From Loxodes magnus (lineage: Eukaryota; Ciliophora; Karyorelictea; Loxodida; Loxodidae), in contig CAMPDV010000846.1 of the NCBI GenBank assembly GCA_946699065.1, positions 62,001 through 126,000 on the forward strand: 64,000 nucleotides of DNA, in the 5' to 3' direction. Of the stretch, positions 23,869 to 34,849 are shown in pieces. Every line of letters starts with the position of its first letter. The stretch's first letter is position 1. Made by a program: the position numbers and the translations under genes. The notes below the pieces were generated by a model that made no database searches, was not told the DNA's origin, and saw only the letters and a list, made by a program, of their open reading frames with translations.

Positions 23869-24971
23869 AATCTCTGAATTAATCTTATTTAAATTATATT
23901 TAATATGAAATATAAGGTTATTTTATTATTTCTTATGATTTAATTAAATATCTTGTACTTACTTTAAATAATATAAAACATTTATTCTTCTTTATATAGA
24001 ATACTTATTTAAGATCTTTTATTTTATTCTTAAACAAATTTATTACTAACCTCTTTAATTATTCGTTAAGTTAAAAAATTATTCCCCTTTTTTAATTTAT
24101 AAATTCTAAAATTACTTAATGAATATTTTTAAGAAATAAAATTTTATTTTTTATTTTTTTAAATACGACAAAATAAAATTTCTAAGAATTAAGAATCAAC
24201 AAAATTGAAAAATTTGGCATAAAATGTTAGATTAAGATTTATTACTTTATTTTATTTCTGAGTTTTTATAATTTATGATATTATATCAAAGTTATAGCTT
24301 TTTTATATTCAATTTTTATTAATTTATTAAAATAACTTTTTTATATTTGTTTTCTTATCATTATTTTTATTTATCTTTCTTAATTTTTTGTTGTATATAA
24401 TTAAAGCTTTTAAAAGATGTTTTTATTTATAATTGTTCATTTATTTCTCTTTTTATTATAATATTTTATTTTTATGCTTTTGTTTTACTTTAATATATTA
24501 TGAGAGTCAATTCTTTAATGATTAAGCCTCCAATATTATTAATTATGTGTTTTAATCAGTTTAAATAATACAATTTCATCTTTTTATTTTTTTTATTTTG
24601 TTATATTTAATGCTATCTCATTCTGTAGTTTTACCTCAAACTTTCTTTTTTTGTTCTTAGCTAATATATTTATCTTATAAAATGACTTATTCTGATGTAA
24701 AATTAACATATATTATTATTTTATAAAGATTAGTTTTAATAATGACATTAATTAATTTTATTTAATAAGAATAATTAATTTTAAGTCTACACTTACAAAT
24801 ATAAATATTTCACAGGATTCTAAATTCAAAAATCTTTTAATTGTTGAAAACGGAGAAAACTTACAAGGAAGAAGTAAAAGGTGAGAAGTAAATAAGATTT
24901 ATTAATAAATGATTAATTTAAGGTGTAATAAGAAAATGAAGTAACTAAAATTTTAAATTGTGATAATATCT

Positions 24972-25166
24972 CTAATCTTGGAGAGTTACCCGGTGTATTC
25001 CAAGATTTTGAAGAAAGTTTGTTTGAAAATGATCTGACTTTATAAGGGTAAGAAGTTTATGATTTTCGAATTTATATTCATTACTCAATGTATTCTCTGT
25101 TTGCAAAAACTGATTAGCAGTAAATCTGTTATAACTATTTAAAATTTCATTAAGAAAAAGAAACAT
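24972..25166 (-). CDS. Small repeat-borne ORF, copy in B
   Basis: A 64-residue frame free of TAA, TAG and TGA (MFLFLNEILNSYNRFTANQ...) that recurs at 55,839-56,072 in copy C with the same start. The differences are mostly Phe/Tyr, Glu/Asp, Leu/Ile and His/Tyr or His/Asn. The C-terminal ends differ after LQNLG because of an indel. No domain was recognised. It may be a real short protein of the repeat or a chance frame in conserved DNA. Confidence 0.3.
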   Translation of the reverse strand: MFLFLNEILNSYNRFTANQFLQTENTLSNEYKFENHKLLTLIKSDHFQTNFLQNLGIHRVTLQD

Positions 25167-25247
25167 GATGAGAACTACTTTTCACAAACATTAAAAGTTA
25201 ATACTTCATTGACTAAAAAAATTTACAAGCATCTTTTGACAAATAAA

Positions 25248-25303
25248 AAAAAAAATTCATAGCTATTAAGCAAACTACATTATTTTTAATTTAATTTAAT
25301 TTA
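25248..25303 (+). mobile_element. 56-bp 5'-truncated LINE insertion
   Basis: The insert is flanked by a 17-bp direct repeat, atcttttgacaaataaa (25,231-25,247) and atcttttggcaaataaa (25,304-25,320), with one mismatch. Copy C keeps the empty site with one copy (about 56,137-56,153). The insert ends in taatttaatttaatttaa-type units and carries attaagc...cattattt, matching the 3' end of the LINE at 10,654-10,710 in its own sense. This is the classic product of target-primed reverse transcription that stopped early. Confidence 0.75.
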
Positions 25304-26884
25304 ATCTTTTGGCAAATAAAGCATTTATAATAATAAACATTTTCAAAAACTTTTTTAGTTAAAAAATGTAAATTTAAAATTACTAATTAACTTTTATTAT
25401 GCTATGAGATTAAATCTACACAGAATAAGTTCAAACTTAAAAAATTAACTTTATTTAAAATTTTATCTTATAAATAAAAAAAGTAATCTTTTTTAGTAAA
25501 ATTATAGAATAATTATTTTAAAATTAACATTTAAATTGTATGACTTGAAAAAATTATTCAGATTATCTTTGTATTAATTAGAAATTTAGAGCTAGTATTA
25601 TCGTTCACTAAGCATAAATTTAAAATTATTTAAAACGAACGATCTAAATTTTTTAATAAGTAGATATTAAATTATTATATTATAATTTGTTTAGAATTAA
25701 TGAATATCAAAATAATAAATTTTCATATCTTCAATTAAAAAATTAAATTATTTTCTCAAATTAAAAAATTAAACCTTTTAGTCTTTTATTAGTTGATCAA
25801 CAGACATTCAAAAGATCTAACTTGTAAGATTTTAATTTCTTTATTATTTAATATATTATTTTCTCTCATCTCTTTGTTAATAATTTATAATTAATTTATT
25901 TTATGATGAAAAATAAATTTTTAATCATAATTTGTTTTTTAACATCTCTAAATTTCATAAATATACATGAAAAAATTAAATATTTTCTAATTGTCTTTTT
26001 ATTAAATTTATAATCCTTACCTATAATAAATATCAAAAATAACAAAGTCAATAAATTCTTATATTAAAAAAGTAAAAATTGTATAAAATAAATCTATATT
26101 ATAAATATTTTTATTTTTAATTTAGAGAGATATAATTAAAAAATTTATGTAGATAAAATTATTTACTTATTAAAATATATCTAAAAATATTTACTCTTTT
26201 TAATATATATCTCCTTAAAAATTTTGTCCATCCTTAAAATTTCCCGAAGTGAAAATTCTGAGAAAAATAAGAAAGAAATTTTAAAAATATTTTTTTAATT
26301 ACTAACTTCTCTAATACTTTTTATCTAAAAAATTTTATACTTCTAATGACTTTATCTTTATAAGAATATTTTAAGCCTTAGCATTAAAATTTTAAAAATT
26401 TTTATTCCGTCCGAAAAATCTCTTGTAGTGTAAAACGCTTAGCAAAAAAACAAATTCTTTATTCTCATAATTTTTATACTATATAAAAACATTAATTTAA
26501 ATATAAAACTATTACACATCCTTAAATTATTAAACGTAAAATCTTTAAAATAAATAATATATAATAACTTTAAAAATAATAAAATTATAAAATTAAAATA
26601 ATAAAATAATAATAATAAAATCAAAATTATAAAATTCTTTACTTTTACCTTCCTACCCTTATCCACGAAAAATTAACTTTTATTATCTAAAAAAATACTT
26701 TTTACTCATTAAAAAAAAATTAATACCTTTAACACTCTTTATACTCCCTATATCCTAAATTCTCTCGTCACTCTATCACTCTTATCACTCTTTATAACCA
26801 ACTTTTATTAACTAACCATCCGAACACTTTCCACACACACTCTCATTACATATTTTATTAAAATATTTTCATTTAAACTTATAC

Positions 26885-27130
26885 CCAATCTTTCATATAT
26901 AAATATATAAACTCATAAACTTCTAAAAATATTTACATATATAAATATATACATATAAACATATAAACATATAAACATATTAACATATTAACTCATAAAC
27001 ATATAGACATATATATACAAATATACATATATATAAATATATATAGAAGAAGAAATCACTTTAATAAAAATATTTATGAAAACATATATATAAATATAAA
27101 CATATAAACATTTATATATATAGTAATTAA
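26885..27130. repeat. TA-rich microsatellite
   Basis: Runs of acatataaac, catatt and tatataaatata units. Copy C has a shorter version at about 58,065-58,130, so length varies between repeat copies. Confidence 0.7.
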
Positions 27131-27524
27131 TTTAATTTTTTTAATTAATAAGAGTTATTATTAAGTATATTGTTAATCACTATCACTATCAAAATCAGAC
27201 TTCTTCATCACTAGAACCATGAAATTCTTACAACCTGAATTCACATTAACAAACTCACCCCCTTATTTCACAAAACATACACTCTATAACATTATCTTTA
27301 AACTCATTTGTACCAACTTATATTAATTAAAACTTACCATCTATTTAATTAAATCGTAAAAAGCAACCTTACATACTAATATTTACTCCAATTATTACAC
27401 CCTAAAATTAATATCTAATTCTTAAATACCTCTTTCTAATATTGATTAAAATATATTACTTGAGTAAACTTATAAGCATATGTTAAATTGTATATTACCA
27501 TCTGATCAGTAAATACTTACTTTC

Positions 27525-27905
27525 TATACAGTTAAGAAATATTAAAATGTTTACATCCTATAAGTTAAGAATATTAAATGCTTACCAGCTATAAGTTAAG
27601 AATATTAAAATGTTTACGTTCTATAAGTTAAGAATATTAAATGTTTACCAGCTAAAAGTTAAGAATATTAAAATTTTTACGTTCTATAAGTTAAGAATAT
27701 TAAATGCTTACATCCTATAAGTTAAGAATATTAAATGCTTACAATCTATAAGTTAAGAAATATTGAAATAACTTACGAGCTATAAGTTAAGAATATTAAA
27801 ATGTTTACATCCTATAAGTTAAGAATATTAAAATGCTTACTTTCTATAAGTTAAGAATATTAAAATGCTTACATTCTATAAGTTAAGAATATTAAATACT
27901 TACCT
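27525..27905 (+). repeat. Short tandem array (about 32-nt units) in copy B
   Basis: About 12 units of the form ataagttaagaatattaaa followed by atgcttac and a variable 4-5 base linker (attct, atcct, cagct, gttct). The same unit, plus a 27-nt derivative lacking the linker, makes the huge array of copy C. In copy A the site holds only scraps (about 18,420-18,530, 'atgtcaacttac' repeats). Confidence 0.85.
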
Positions 27906-28250
27906 ATTTTAAAAATAAAAGCTTAGAAATGTAACATACGTCCTTTAATTAGATTATTTACCATCTACTTATATTATTTTGAAAAATTAACTCCATCTCA
28001 TTTATAATTATTCCTCATCCATTATATTATAAGATTGCATCTTTTTGTTGTTCTCTAACTCATTGCCATTCTTATATATGTCCAATGACCATCATCATAA
28101 ATTTGTTTATTCTTATATCATGTCCCTAAGCTATCCAATAATAGTGTCTTTCTTAACCACAAGCTTCACAGATTTATTATTCGGAGATACTATCGATATT
28201 TAGATTTCTTTATTCGTGACCTTTGTCAATTAAGATTAGGAAGCTTACTA

Positions 28251-29450
28251 CTATTATTATTATTATGGCTTAACTTTTTATACCTTTTAAGGAGTAACTG
28301 ATTTCAACATATTCTACTACTTAACCTCAGATAATTATTATTAACACTAATGATGCTATGTCGCAAGTACCTATTTCTCATTCAACAGATCCTAAACCTA
28401 TCTCTCAATATTCATCTTCTACCTCTATAGATCCTATAACTACTATCCCATCTACATAATCTTTCTCTCATTATCACCACTAAAGTAGTTAAGCTTTCTC
28501 AAAGCATCCTTAGTAGCAACCAGCTCATTTACTATTTATGTTCTCTCCTATTAAATACTCAAAACTTGCTAATTCAACTACTAAATCTAAGTAAGATAAC
28601 TATCGTTAACCTGACTTAATGTATCCATTTAAACTTTCATTCTATCTCTCTCCTCAAACACATTAACCGATACCTAGGAGATCTATTAAAAGATTTCTTA
28701 AGCTTGCTTAACTAATTTTGATACCAACTACTCCACTCTAGGATGAATACTACTTTCTTAGGTGGCTTATTAAACATTACCCTATTTACTGATCTATAGC
28801 TACTAATACTTGAGATATCCTAACTATTAACTTAACTATCTAGCTAACTATTTTAACTCTCTCTATTTAACCAAACTATTCTTGAAAACATATTGGTTGA
28901 GATTATTTATTAGCTAATAGAGAAAGCTAGTCTGCTACTTAGACAACATAGTATATGCCGAACGGATTTTAGTCTAATAACCTTCAAATAAAGTAATGCT
29001 ATTTAGTATCCCCTTTTACTCTAAACGTTTTAACAACTGAATATCCTCTGGTAATTAATAAGGACGTAACTTATGGATCTATTAACAAGATTAGTCGAAA
29101 CATCTGATACTCAAATTTCTCTAGAAATATTCATTGACACAGGTATAGCAAATATTGTGCTAACATGGAAGCACCATAGGGACTTTCCTCTATCCATCGA
29201 AATCTCCATTACAAGATTGACATTTAACAACCTAGGACATTTCTTTTAATATTATTTTTAGAAATTTTCACCCTTAAAACAAGAAACGCTTACTAGACAA
29301 AAATTAGCACAATTACCAGAATTAAACAGAAATAATAATAAAATATTAGCCTTACTATCTTATTTTATGAATTATATATATTTTTATAAATATAAACATA
29401 TAATAAATTATTAATATTAAACAATTAAAATATTATTATTAAATTGACTA
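28251..29450 (+). CDS. Repeat-borne ORF, copy 2 (unknown protein)
   Basis: One plus-strand frame reads from about 28,370 as Leu-rich helical protein (for example RYLGDLLKDFLSLLNQFWYQ), passes through the segment shared with copy 1 (LFTDLQLLIL, ILENILVEIIYQ) and continues through MDLLTRLVETSDTQISL (ATG at 29,073) and NIVLTWKHHRD to about 29,430. Register is kept in both copies over about 190 codons, suggesting a once-functional protein. The stretch FIDTGIAN loosely recalls a retroviral-type protease motif, but I would not call it on that alone. C is enriched here at sites that are G in copy 1. Confidence 0.4.
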
Positions 29451-29454
29451 TTAA

Positions 29455-29980
29455 AACACTTAGCTAATTTAAAAATTTACTTCTAGTTAAGATATTTTTT
29501 TTTTATTTTCCTTTTCTTCTCCTTAAGTTATTACTTGTTCTACTTTAGATCTAGTAATTATTATTATTTGAATAAAATTAAATTAGTTTTATTCCTTTTA
29601 CTACAACATTCATTTATAGTATTTTTACGTTATTAGCTTATTTTTATTTTTGGTTCTTCTCGTTTTTTCTCTATGCAAATAATATAAAAAATTAACCAAC
29701 TCCATTTTAAATGTAGACCAAGTTAATTGAATCTGAATGTATCTACTTTATATAAATTAAGCTTTTTACAAAGGTATTTACTTTTTTACAGTTCTTAATT
29801 CTTTTTAAAGGTTTCTTAAATATTACAGTAGTTATTCGTTAAAGGATAACAAAGCTATATTAAGTGAAAAAAGTTAAAGTGATACTAAAGAAATTGATAA
29901 AGATAAAAGGTTTGGCTACCTTTTCTTTATTTTCTAGTTTGTTTAAACTTAAAGAAAGCTTTTTTTTGTGAAATAAATGA
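29455..29980. other. AT-rich spacer
   Basis: No gene or repeat recognised. Confidence 0.4.
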
Positions 29981-29984
29981 ACAT

Positions 29985-30190
29985 TCTTAATGGAAATTTT
30001 TTAAGATAGTTAATAAAACTGGAGTATATACTCTCAAATTAGTAGGTATTAGATATGCTAGAAGAAGAACTTGATGAAGCACAAGAAATTCAAAGAGACC
30101 AGATGAAGCTAGAATAATTTCTAGGCTATTATTAACATATAAATTTTGTTTCTTTAACTTCCGTGATGATCCAAATAAAGGTGGTACCAC
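29985..30190 (+). pseudogene. Fragment of the zinc-knuckle ORF C-terminus
   Basis: A helical stretch (VLDMLEEELDEAQEIQRDQ, then LGYYQHINF) followed, one base out of frame, by RDDPNKGGTTII resembles the end of the 21,936 ORF (EDELEKRFKIGQYL, QTLNFLIRG, KPNKGDAT). The DNA of the last motif is also shared: ccaaataaaggtg at 22,648 and 30,171, then gccacg or accacg. An AT-rich (ttta)n-like tail follows. It is probably a truncated, decayed copy of the same retroelement. Confidence 0.5.
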
Positions 30191-30199
30191 GATAATTTA

Positions 30200-31095
30200 A
30201 TTTATTTATTTATATAAAAATTAAAAAGATAATTAATGGGAGTAAAAAGAATAATTATATTATAAAGATTTAATGAAACTAAGAAGATATGAGATGAAAA
30301 AAGTGATTGTATTCAAAACCTTTTCTTGATTAAAAAATTCGGATATGAAACTTAATTTATTAATTTTAGATTTTCAATATAAAATGTAGAATCATACAAG
30401 CTTCATCTATTTTTTGCGTTGAGTAGATACATTTTAATAGCATTACCTTTTAAACTTAAATAGAACTAACTTTCCTTTTAATATCCTTATTTTCTATTTA
30501 TTGCATAGAATAAAGTGAAGGTTATATAATGATTAAACTTATGAAGTAAATTAAATAATTTCCCAAGTCTGAATTTTTAAAGAGTAAACTAAATTTTGCA
30601 GGTTATTTAAGAGTGGAAATTGTAGCTTCGTGATATTTGGAAGGTAGAAATCTTAAAAATTGAATGGAAAAAATATGAAAAAACAAGTGAGAATGAAGCA
30701 TTATTTTAAGGGTTTTGATATTAATATTTTTATTCCTTTTCGCTTATATCATAATTACCTAGACAAATTGGAATCTTTTTTGTGGTTATTTCCAAGAAAA
30801 AAATTATATTTGTCATAGGATTTAATTTTGCTAAATAAAAGCAAATATACCTTACTATAAAAAATAAGAGATAAATCAATAATTATGCTCTAAATAAAAC
30901 TTAATTTTAGCATGTCTAGAGAATATTCTTCAATTCTTAACTTCTAGTAATGAGATAAACAATTAAAAGGAAAAAATAAAATTTTAAACTTACGCATTTT
31001 AGAAAAAGATATAATTATTTCCTGAATCAACTAACTGATTTTGATTAAAAAAGGAGATCACTAAATTTTATACTTATAGTATCTTTATTTAATAA
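30200..31095. other. AT-rich spacer
   Basis: Nothing supported between the ORF1-like fragment and the tRNA-like gene. Confidence 0.4.
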
Positions 31096-31102
31096 AATAT
31101 AA

Positions 31103-31174
31103 GCCAGGCTAGCTCAGTCGGTAGAGCGTCAGACTCTTAATCTGGTGGTCGTGAGTTCGAGCCCCACGCTGAGT
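31103..31174 (+). tRNA. tRNA-Lys (CUU), degenerate
   Basis: A full cloverleaf can be drawn: D stem gctc/gagc, anticodon loop ctcttaa with CTT (Lys) at 31,134-31,136, T loop ttcgagc. Both internal pol III boxes are well preserved and a T run follows (31,174-31,178). The acceptor stem is poor: C3-A70 and A4-G69 do not pair, and 1-72 and 5-68 are G-U. The T stem has an A-C mismatch. This suggests a tRNA pseudogene or tRNA-derived repeat rather than a working gene. It is a G+C-rich island in AT-rich DNA. Confidence 0.75.
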
Positions 31175-31178
31175 TTTT
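31174..31178 (+). terminator. Pol III T-run terminator of the tRNA-like gene
   Basis: Five T residues directly after the tRNA body, the usual pol III stop. Confidence 0.6.
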
Positions 31179-31179
31179 A

Positions 31180-31525
31180 TTCAAAAAAAATAAAAAAAGA
31201 GAAAAAGGAAATTTGAAAAAATCCTTTTTATTAGCATTTAATAAAAGTAAGAAAGAAGATGAAAGTGAACATTTTAAGTTGAAAATACTAGAAGTATTTA
31301 AATTTTAATCCTTTGCATAATTTATTAAAAATAAATAAATGCTTACTTACAAAAAAGAATAAGAGATATTAGATTATATATTTTCATTTTAAATCAAATT
31401 CCCTTAGCATTCCTTAATTATTTTATTGAGCTTATTTACTTTCTTTACTTGTTAAATCATAAAAATAAAAAATATTTTTACTTTACTAAAAGCATCCTTT
31501 GATTAAAAGCTTGCTTTTTGTATTC
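31180..31525. other. AT-rich spacer
   Basis: No feature seen; it is the downstream flank of the large minus-strand gene. Confidence 0.4.
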
Positions 31526-31528
31526 CTT

Positions 31529-33045
31529 TCAATTTAAATGGATGAAATCATAAACTTCAATTTCTTATTTGAAGCCTTTTTAATTCTTTTTTAAGTTAAA
31601 GTCAATTTTCTCTTCTTTTTAAGTTTCTTATAAGTCCTATATTATTTATTAAGTTACTTAGACATCCCCAGAACTAAGGGAGTTTAACTCAAGCTAAGAG
31701 TTATAATTGAAGAATTGATTTTCTTAGCCTAACTCATTATATTAATTATTTTACACTTAGAATAGCAAACATTTAATCTTTTAGGGACTTAGTGAGATAG
31801 ATTTCCTTATTTTGAGTGTTCTTCTATTTCTCTTGCTTCTTCTATATCTTTATCTTTCAGATATCTTTTAACTATTTCTTCTTTTTATTTCTGGAAGTTA
31901 CTAATTTTTAATTTTGCTATCTTTGCTAGTATTTGTTTAATTTATATTATCAATTATCAAAGATGATACATTTTAGATATCTTATTGTTTGAATAAATCT
32001 TCAGGTAAGTTTAATTTTCTCTAGTTTTCTATTATAGGATTCAATTTTCTAATGCTCGAAATAGATTTTTTTCTATCTCTTCCTTAATTTTAATCTTAAG
32101 ATTCATCAGATTAATTGTCTTCAATTCAATTTAAAACTAGATTCTTTCTTTCTAGTAAAGAGCTTTAATCGCTTTAAATAGTTTTAAACTATTACTAAGA
32201 TTGGTTTTACTCTACTGATTCTGATTTTTATTTAAAAGAACCTTCAATAAGTTTTTGAATATAAACTCCTTAGTTTTGTATTTTTAAAGGGTTATTTATT
32301 CGATCTGTAAAGTATTAAGTCAAATCAGCTTTCAAGCCACTAAACTCCTCACTTACATCATGAGTTTTACCTCAAGCAGTCTTTTTTCTAAATGATTTAT
32401 TAAACTCTATAGAATTCTAAAAATTCTTTAGGTTTTAACTTGTGTCTTGCTTCTATTACTTTTAAGCTACTAAAGAGTCCTCAAAAATTTACTCGCTGGC
32501 ATTCCAAACATTTAGATTAACTTATATTAGCTTGTCCAAGTCTTCTTTTCCTTGTCTGAACAGATCGACATACCAAATCATTTATTTTCTTTTCAAAGTT
32601 CCAATTTTAGTCAAAAGCTTGACTTTCATTAGATCGCTGAATAATTATTCTTGGTGTCTTTCAAAATCTAAGTTCTTATTGATGAATTTTTTGATGTATC
32701 TTTTACGATGCTTGAAGTTTTCTAGGTCCATTTCTCCAATCATATTTAGGAGTCTGCCATTGGACACATAGAATCATGAACAAAAAGTATTAAAGAATTT
32801 ATGAGACTTGAACATTATTACTTGCATTATGCTTGACATCATTTGTCTAGCTTAGAATTATAAAAATATTACATTTACCACTATTATTATAAAGAACAGA
32901 ACCAAACCTGCTAAATTGTTAGAGCTCTAGAAAGGAAAAATAAACCACAATAGATAACAACTCCACTTACTAGTATACTATACTGCTCACATTTGTTTAG
33001 AGAAGTTGCCTAGAAAGGTTATAACAAGTGCTAATAATAAAAAGC
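31529..33045 (-). CDS. Frame-intact 3' part: last membrane helices and cytoplasmic tail
   Basis: From about 33,045 to the TGA at 31,529-31,531 one frame is unbroken (about 505 codons), with phase checked between 32,776 and 31,531. It contains helices (LLLALVITFLGNF, LVLFFIIIVVNVIFL), the juxtamembrane Trp (FCSWFYVSNGRLL, with TGA at 32,774-32,776) and a Lys/Glu/Gln-rich tail. Just upstream, one base out of frame, lie the family hallmarks GLPGLIIWGIGIP, KYGFLQVGYKKNFLYWEF and IECWTPEH. The Trp of IECW is a TGA (33,330-33,332). Confidence 0.65.
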
Positions 33046-34849
33046 TAAGGCCAAGACTAGCAGTAAACTCAGAGCTTGAATCTGAACATCGAAGGACTGG
33101 AATAAAACAGATATCGTGGATATTAATATTTTCCTATATAAAATTATAAATTCCCAGTATAAAAAATTCTTTTTATATCCAACTTAAAGGAATCCATACT
33201 TTGGTTTTACCTTTATAAGACTAAAGGCATCTTTATTTCTTCTTATCATTAAGAGACATGGAATTCCTATTCCCCAAATAATCAGACCTGGTAATCCAAC
33301 TGCAATGGCTACGTTTTATGCTCTGGAGTTCAACATTCAATTTAAGTATCATAATTATTGAATAATTTGCCATCGATACTCATACAGGAAAATACTGGCT
33401 GCATACTTTTCACCATATTTAGATGAAATGTAAAAACTGCAATTACAACGATATTTATGTATTTATTTTTCAAGTAAAGAGTAGATTTTTTAATGTAATT
33501 AAAAATAGTTGAAATAACAAAGATAAAAATGGGTAAAAGCGCCATTAGAATTAATTTTCTATAAAACACTTAATAAGCTTGCCCCTAAGATTTAAACTAC
33601 ATGAATTAATCAAAACTAAAAAATGATTAACTCGCATTTCCTGTTTGTTTCTGTATGCTGAATAGCGATACAACTGAATCATGCCAATTAAACTTAAACG
33701 AAGCTGTTAACACTGATATCTACAAGTAATTCATTAAAATTTTGAAATATACTGAATATAACTATTCAGCTCTCTTAGCAGTGCTTATATGCTTTTTGCT
33801 ATGACAACAAGAGTTACAATAATGATTACTATAATCATGAATATTCTTATTATATTAGTTTAAGAGTCAGGACAAGGTCCACATTTATTTTCTCCTACTC
33901 TTTCGTAGTTTAATAGGTAAGAGTCGCATAAATTACTTGTATAACCTGCAGCACATTCTTCTTTTTAGTTAATGGCACTTCGATAGTTTTTATCTGCTAA
34001 TAAATCAGAATTAGGAACGTTAGTTCCAAGAAAACTGCTAACACCAGGACATTTTATAACATTATTACTTCAGTATCCTGATTATGGAAAAATATCAGCT
34101 CCTTCTGGGCATTCAACTCGTCTGGACACGATTCACAATCAATGGCATTTAGCTTTAAAGAGTATTTTTTTAATCACAAACGTAACAGATTCTAGCAGAC
34201 TGATAAATTTCACCTTCTATACAATATCTTAAATTTATGGTAAATACTTAAGAAGTTCAACCCTTGAATGAAAATGAATCATTTTACTAGCCAAACTCTT
34301 CATTGATTTCTCTAAGAACTGCTTTTATACCAATATAAGAGCTTTAAGCTCCTTGCATTATCTGACCACTTACATTAAATAATCCTTAGTCAGAGTAAAA
34401 TTAGACTTGCCCAGAAAAAGTAGCTTAGTCTTTAAATCGTTCTTAAATTTAGAATAAAAGTTCAGTATGTTGAGATGTATAACTTGCTGTCCAAATGAAT
34501 CTATTAATATAAAATTGTAGGCTTCCTTTTTGGCTGTACAGGAGCGTAAACTTCTACATAATTTTTTAAGCATTCTACCATTAGAACATTTAGAAATCAT
34601 ATTGTAAATATTTTCTAATTAGCTAGAAATATATCCAAAAAAAGTAGCATAAGAGTCTATTTAATTTCCATATTTTGCTTAATTGCTCAAATAATATTAG
34701 CAGAATAGTTCTTATTCTGTAACTTCTGGATATAAAATTGGAATTTTATTTGCCCAACTGATAGCATCACCTTCACCTTTATAAGGCATAATTATTCTAA
34801 AAAGTGTTATAAGATAAATTAAATTAGCAAAGATAGCCAAACCACACTA

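Larger units (their letters stand above)
23325..28250 (+). repeat. Dispersed long repeat, copy B
   Basis: From 'gaagacttaagaaacaacat' (about 23,335) this segment aligns with copy C starting at about 54,850 and keeps the same order to the tandem array. Long near-identical blocks include 'aatataaggttattttatta' (23,909 and 55,061), the frame at 24,972/55,839, 'attccgtccgaaaaatctct' (26,404 and 57,216) and 'cattaacaaactcaccccct' (27,243 and 58,251). Relative to copy C it has two clean insertions: the 5S-like element at about 23,484-23,868 and a 56-bp LINE tail at 25,248. No mobility gene was found; the unit could be a long satellite or a non-autonomous element. Confidence 0.8.

Noticed and set aside
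29120-29150. Retroviral-type aspartic protease in FIDTGIAN
   Set aside because: Only a short D-T-G match; the other repeat copy lacks D-T-G and no second protease motif is visible.
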